DNA from: JBBRMW01 sp038239365
GTDB taxonomy: Bacteria; Chloroflexota; Anaerolineae; Aggregatilineales; UBA2796
Reading direction: 5' to 3'
Assembly (NCBI GenBank): GCA_038239365.1
Contig: JBBSEU010000116.1
Coordinates: 1 to 16,244, forward strand
DNA length: 16,244 nt
The translations under genes and the position numbers were made by a program. Below the pieces are notes generated by a model, which saw only the letters and a list, made by a program, of their open reading frames with translations, had not been told where the DNA came from and ran no database searches. This document shows, piece by piece, positions 13,246 through 16,244 of this stretch (position 1 is its first letter; the number at the start of each line of letters is the position of its first letter).

Positions 13246-13264
13246 GCACACCTTTTCCTAAGTC

Positions 13265-13293
13265 TTGACACAATAACACCCATCTGATACTAT
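13265..13293 (+). promoter_or_regulatory. Near-consensus sigma-70 promoter of tRNA-Asn
   Basis: A perfect -35 TTGACA (13265-13270) and TACTAT (13288-13293, four of six bases) are separated by the optimal 17 bases. The predicted start of transcription is near 13300, leaving about 15 bases of 5' leader before the mature tRNA. Confidence 0.65.
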
Positions 13294-13314
13294 TCCGGTC
13301 ACTTCTGCTGACCT

Positions 13315-13386
13315 TCCCGAATAGCTCAATGGCAGAGCAATCGGCTGTTAACCGATGGGTTGTAGGTTCGAGTCCTACTTCGGGAG
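13315..13386 (+). tRNA. tRNA-Asn (anticodon GTT)
   Basis: A complete cloverleaf can be folded by eye. The acceptor stem TCCCGAA/TTCGGGA has seven pairs, the D arm is GCTC/GAGC, the anticodon stem ATCGG/CCGAT encloses loop CTGTTAA with anticodon GTT at 13347-13349, the variable loop has five bases, and the T arm GTAGG/CCTAC has loop TTCGAGT. The discriminator base is G (13386), as expected for asparagine tRNA. CCA is not encoded; CTA follows, so CCA must be added after transcription. Confidence 0.97.
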
Positions 13387-13405
13387 CTAAAGTTGATCCA
13401 AAGTG

Positions 13406-13471
13406 AAGCAGCGTTTAACCCGCTCAGTGCCTGCAAGTTGTGGCAATCACTAGCGCGTTTCAACGCTGCTT
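13406..13471. terminator. Long imperfect hairpin between tRNA-Asn and gltX
   Basis: AAGCAGCGTT (13406-13415) pairs perfectly with AACGCTGCTT (13462-13471). Inside it, CGCT and AGTG (13421-13424, 13426-13429) pair with AGCG and CACT (13452-13455, 13448-13451). The structure covers the convergent 3' ends: it starts 20 bases after the tRNA and includes the last codons and stop of gltX (13450-13452). It could stop or process both transcripts. There is no T run, so the terminator call is tentative. Confidence 0.35.
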
Positions 13472-14943
13472 TCGCTCAACGCTTCAATCGCCCGATCCAT
13501 ACGCGCCAGAGTCGTCGTTTCGCCGATAATCGCAATCGACTCGAAAAGCGGCGGCGACACGGCTTGCCCGGTCACTGCCACACGAATCGCGCCGAATAGC
13601 TGTCCCGGCTTCAAACCCATCTCCTCAGCCAGAACGCGCAAGGGTTCTTCGGCGGCATGTGGTGATGCGTCGGTCAGTGCGGCCATGATCGCGCGGGCAC
13701 GTTGCAGTGCTTCGGCGGTTTGAGCAGCGTTCATCTTTTTGGGGATTAAGGCGTCGGCGCTGGGCGTTGTGAAGTCCTCGGCAAAGAAAAAGCCCGCCGT
13801 TTCGACGATCTCATTCAGCGTTTTGATCCGTTCACGGATGAGCGGCACGACTTGCAGCAGCACATCCAGATTGACCTCGAATCCAGCAGCTTCCAGCACG
13901 GGTCGCAGATGCTTTGCCAGTTCGAGCGCATCCATGTTGCGAATGTAGACCCCGTTCAACCAGGTCAGTTTGACCATATCGAACTTCGTGCCGCTGCCTG
14001 TCACGCGCGTAATGTCGAAGATTTTGGCGGCGTCCTCTTTGCTGAACACCTGCATTTCTTCGCCGTTTTCATCGGTCAGGCCGTAGTTCCAGCCGACATT
14101 GCACAGGTAGTTCGTCACGGCTTCGGGCAGGTAGCCATTTTTCCAGAAGTACGAAATGGCCGCTTCGGGATGCTTGCGCTTGCTGATCTTGCCGCCGCTG
14201 TCGGCTGCCAGGATAACGGGTACATGCGCGATTTGGGGCATCTCCCAACCGAACGCGCCATAGATCAGGGTATGCAGCGGCGTAGACGGTATCCACTCCT
14301 CCGCGCGAATGACGTGCGAAATCTCCATCAGGTGATCATCGACAATGTGCGCCAGATGGTAGGTCGGCCATCCATCCGATTTGAGAATAATCGCGTCTTG
14401 CAGCGTGTCGTTGCGAGTGGTGATCGGCCCGCGCACCATGTCGGTAAAGGTCGTTTCGCCCGTCAGCGGCACTTTGAAACGCACCACATAAGGCCGCCCT
14501 TCAGCATCCAGACGCGCCCAATCCTCACGAGTCAGGCTGCGACCACGCCGATCATAGCCCTTGTGACCTTTGCTCATGCTTTCCAGTTCTTCGGATGTTT
14601 CGTAAGCGCGGTAGGCTAGATCGTGATCGATCAGCCATACTGCCCAGTGCTGGTACAGGTCAATGCGTTCACTCTGAATGTAGGGACCATACGGGCCGCC
14701 AATATCGGGGCCTTCGTCCCAATTCAAACCTGCCCAACGCAAGCCTTCCAGAATACCGTTGAGCGACGCTTCTTTCGTGCGCTTCTGATCGGTATCTTCG
14801 ATCCGCAGGATGAACTTGCCGCCGTAGCGCCGCGCGAACATCCAATTGAACTGCGCCGTCCGAATTCCGCCGATGTGTAAGTCACCCGTCGGGCTGGGCG
14901 CAAAGCGTACCCGCACCGGGCGCGCTGCATTTGTATCAACCAT
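13450..14943 (-). CDS. gltX: Glutamyl-tRNA synthetase
   Basis: This 497-residue class I synthetase charges tRNA(Glu) with glutamate in the cytoplasm. The Rossmann core begins RVRFAPSPTGDLHIGG (11-26), containing the HIGH-type HIGG and the GluRS-typical FAPSPTG. The ATP-binding KMSKS-type loop is KISKR (252-256). Between are LRIEDTDQ (46-53), SDGWPTYHLAHIVDDHLM (189-206) and VIRAEEWIPSTPLH (211-224), all characteristic. The region around 111-135 lacks the cysteines of the zinc-binding form. Length is normal for bacterial GluRS. The ATG at 14943 has an AAGGA about 11 bases upstream. It lies 18 bases downstream of recN and is probably cotranscribed with it. Whether it discriminates tRNA(Glu) from tRNA(Gln) cannot be seen. 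Confidence 0.96.
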   Translation of the reverse strand: MVDTNAARPVRVRFAPSPTGDLHIGGIRTAQFNWMFARRYGGKFILRIEDTDQKRTKEASLNGILEGLRWAGLNWDEGPDIGGPYGPYIQSERIDLYQHWAVWLIDHDLAYRAYETSEELESMSKGHKGYDRRGRSLTREDWARLDAEGRPYVVRFKVPLTGETTFTDMVRGPITTRNDTLQDAIILKSDGWPTYHLAHIVDDHLMEISHVIRAEEWIPSTPLHTLIYGAFGWEMPQIAHVPVILAADSGGKISKRKHPEAAISYFWKNGYLPEAVTNYLCNVGWNYGLTDENGEEMQVFSKEDAAKIFDITRVTGSGTKFDMVKLTWLNGVYIRNMDALELAKHLRPVLEAAGFEVNLDVLLQVVPLIRERIKTLNEIVETAGFFFAEDFTTPSADALIPKKMNAAQTAEALQRARAIMAALTDASPHAAEEPLRVLAEEMGLKPGQLFGAIRVAVTGQAVSPPLFESIAIIGETTTLARMDRAIEALSESSVETR

Positions 14944-14961
14944 ACGTCCATCGTTTCCTTG

Positions 14962-16244
14962 TTAGAGCAGTGCCTTCTGAACGCCCTTGCCCTCTTTGAT
15001 CTGACGCGCCAGCACCAGAATGTCGTGGGCGCTCTGTCTGGCGCTCATTGACTCGGCACCGAGCATTTCCGCGATTTCCTCAACCCGTTCGCTGTCGTTC
15101 AAAGACGTGATCGTGGTCAGTGTGCGATCTGCTTTGAGTGCTTTTGCCACCTTGAAATGGGCGTCGCCAAACCCGGCCAACTGTGCCAAATGCGTCACAC
15201 ACAAGACCTGATGCGTCTCGGACAGACTCCATAGCTTGCGCCCAACGGTGCTGCCCACACGCCCGCCGATACCCTGATCGATTTCGTCAAAGATGAGCGT
15301 TGGCGTTTGATCGGCGCGCGCCAAAACGCCCTTGAGGGAGAGCATGATACGCGCCGTTTCACCTCCAGAGGCAACTTTCGCCATCGGACGGAGTGGTTCG
15401 CCAACGTTGGCGGCCATCATGAACTCGACATGATCAACCCCCGTCGCATCGAAGGCCAGCCGCCGCCCATCCATGTAACAGCCCGTTTCCGGGTCGTCGG
15501 TCTGTGTGATGGAGACTTCAAAGCGCGCGCCGCCCATCCGAAGTTCCTGCAACTCGGCTTCGATGCTGCTGCCGAGTGCGCGCGCTGTTGTCTGGCGGCC
15601 ATTGCTCAATCGAAAGGCCAGATCGCCAATCTGATGCAGCAAATGGTCTTCCTGCTTGCGAAGTTCGATCAGGCGTTCTTCGCTGTGCGTAATATCATCG
15701 AGTTCTTTTTGCGCCTTCTCACGATAGGCCAACACGCCTTCGATAGTGCCACCATACTTGCGCTTGAGGCGATTCAGCGCCTCAAGCCGTTCTTCGACTT
15801 CATCCAGGCGCGTCGGGCTGTATTCGATCCGTTCGCGGTAGTTGCGAAGTTGCGTCGCCAGATCGTCAATCTGCGTGCTGAGCGAATCGGCCAGCGCGCT
15901 TGACTCGCTAAAATTCGGATCGATACGTGCCAGTTTGTGCAGCAGCACCGACGCCTGAGACAACAAATCGACGGCGGCGGATTCACTATCATCGCCACCT
16001 GCCAGCATCCGCTGCGCTTCGGTGGTCAGCGATGCCAGTTGTTCGGCGTTGGCAAGGCGGGTACGTTCGTCACGGAGCGTTTCTTCCTCGCCCACCTGCG
16101 GCGCGGTGGCGCGGATTTCTTCGATCTGGTAGCCAAGCATATCGACCCGGCGTGCCAACGCTGCCTCATCTTGCAGCAGGTGATCGATCTCGGCACGAAT
16201 ATCGTTCAGCTTGCGTACCAGAGTCGCCAGCGCGTGACGAGTAT
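14962..16244 (-). CDS. recN: DNA repair protein RecN, C-terminal part (5' end beyond window)
   Basis: The open frame continues through the right edge without a stop or a convincing start, giving 426 residues of a protein that is usually about 550-570 long; the N-terminal Walker A region is missing from view. The first ~230 residues shown are helical coiled-coil (for example RLDEVEERLEALNRLKRKYGG). The C-terminal ATPase half has the SMC-like ABC signature ASGGE at 15358-15372, Walker B LIFDEIDQGIGG near 15288, and the H-loop region CVTHLAQLAGFGDAHFKV. RecN is a cohesin-like ATPase that acts early in double-strand break repair and is often SOS-induced. Its promoter is not in the window. The ABC signature continues with TARIM where LSRIM is common, a minor variation. 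The TAA stop is 18 bases from gltX. Confidence 0.93.
   Translation of the reverse strand, partial: TRHALATLVRKLNDIRAEIDHLLQDEAALARRVDMLGYQIEEIRATAPQVGEEETLRDERTRLANAEQLASLTTEAQRMLAGGDDSESAAVDLLSQASVLLHKLARIDPNFSESSALADSLSTQIDDLATQLRNYRERIEYSPTRLDEVEERLEALNRLKRKYGGTIEGVLAYREKAQKELDDITHSEERLIELRKQEDHLLHQIGDLAFRLSNGRQTTARALGSSIEAELQELRMGGARFEVSITQTDDPETGCYMDGRRLAFDATGVDHVEFMMAANVGEPLRPMAKVASGGETARIMLSLKGVLARADQTPTLIFDEIDQGIGGRVGSTVGRKLWSLSETHQVLCVTHLAQLAGFGDAHFKVAKALKADRTLTTITSLNDSERVEEIAEMLGAESMSARQSAHDILVLARQIKEGKGVQKALL

Noticed and set aside
13852..14619. A 255-codon plus-strand open frame antisense to gltX.
   Set aside because: gltX is unmistakable on the minus strand over this whole region; the antisense translation matches nothing.

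Overview
This window looks like chromosomal DNA from a moderately GC-rich bacterium, most plausibly a member of the Chloroflexota (Anaerolineae-like). That placement is an inference. It rests on a pair of small secreted or membrane-anchored proteins with a CxxxCWxGIRPG-type motif, a lipoprotein with a long Thr/Pro/Ala stalk followed by a propeller-like domain, and a palindromic repeat whose translation (SPSPxVERGxGGE) I recall from such genomes. It was not tested by a search. No phage, plasmid, IS element, CRISPR or rRNA gene is visible. Coding density is high, and no gene-free stretch exceeds about 175 bases.

Left part (1-4386). A minus-strand pair consists of a Clp/Hsp100-like ATPase (231-2453) followed 8 bases later by a small membrane-protein gene that runs off the left edge. 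The ATPase has an intact second AAA+ module, but its first module has lost the usual catalytic residues and there is no coiled-coil middle domain. Divergent to it is a DUF1003 membrane protein (2627-3226). This gene converges, with only two bases between stop codons, on a geranylgeranyl-reductase-family flavoprotein (3229-4386).

Middle part (4387-7623). A compact divergent promoter region separates the flavoprotein from a plus-strand cluster: two tandem paralogous small proteins coupled by a TGATG overlap, then a large lipoprotein with its own strong ribosome binding site. A perfect hairpin at 7597-7617 lies between the convergent lipoprotein and GNAT genes.

Right-centre part (7624-12860). 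A minus-strand transcription unit reads, in order: six-TM LiaI/DUF5668-like membrane protein, GT4 glycosyltransferase, a GT9 heptosyltransferase-like domain fused to a WecG/TagA/CpsF (GT26) domain, a winged-helix AAA+ ATPase, and probably a small GNAT acetyltransferase. Gene junctions are overlapping or a few bases apart, except for the 41-base gap before the GNAT gene. The glycosyltransferases suggest assembly of an envelope glycan or polysaccharide. The fusion linker is encoded exactly by a 55-base palindromic repeat.

Right part (12943-16244). This holds an EthD-like small protein (minus), tRNA-Asn(GTT) on plus with a near-consensus sigma-70 promoter, glutamyl-tRNA synthetase (gltX, minus), and the C-terminal three quarters of recN, which runs off the right edge. 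recN and gltX are 18 bases apart and probably cotranscribed.

I found no complete unknown defence-type system. The features most worth a second look are the repeat-made glycosyltransferase fusion, the Clp ATPase with a dead first module, and the tandem CxxxCW paralogues beside a lipoprotein.
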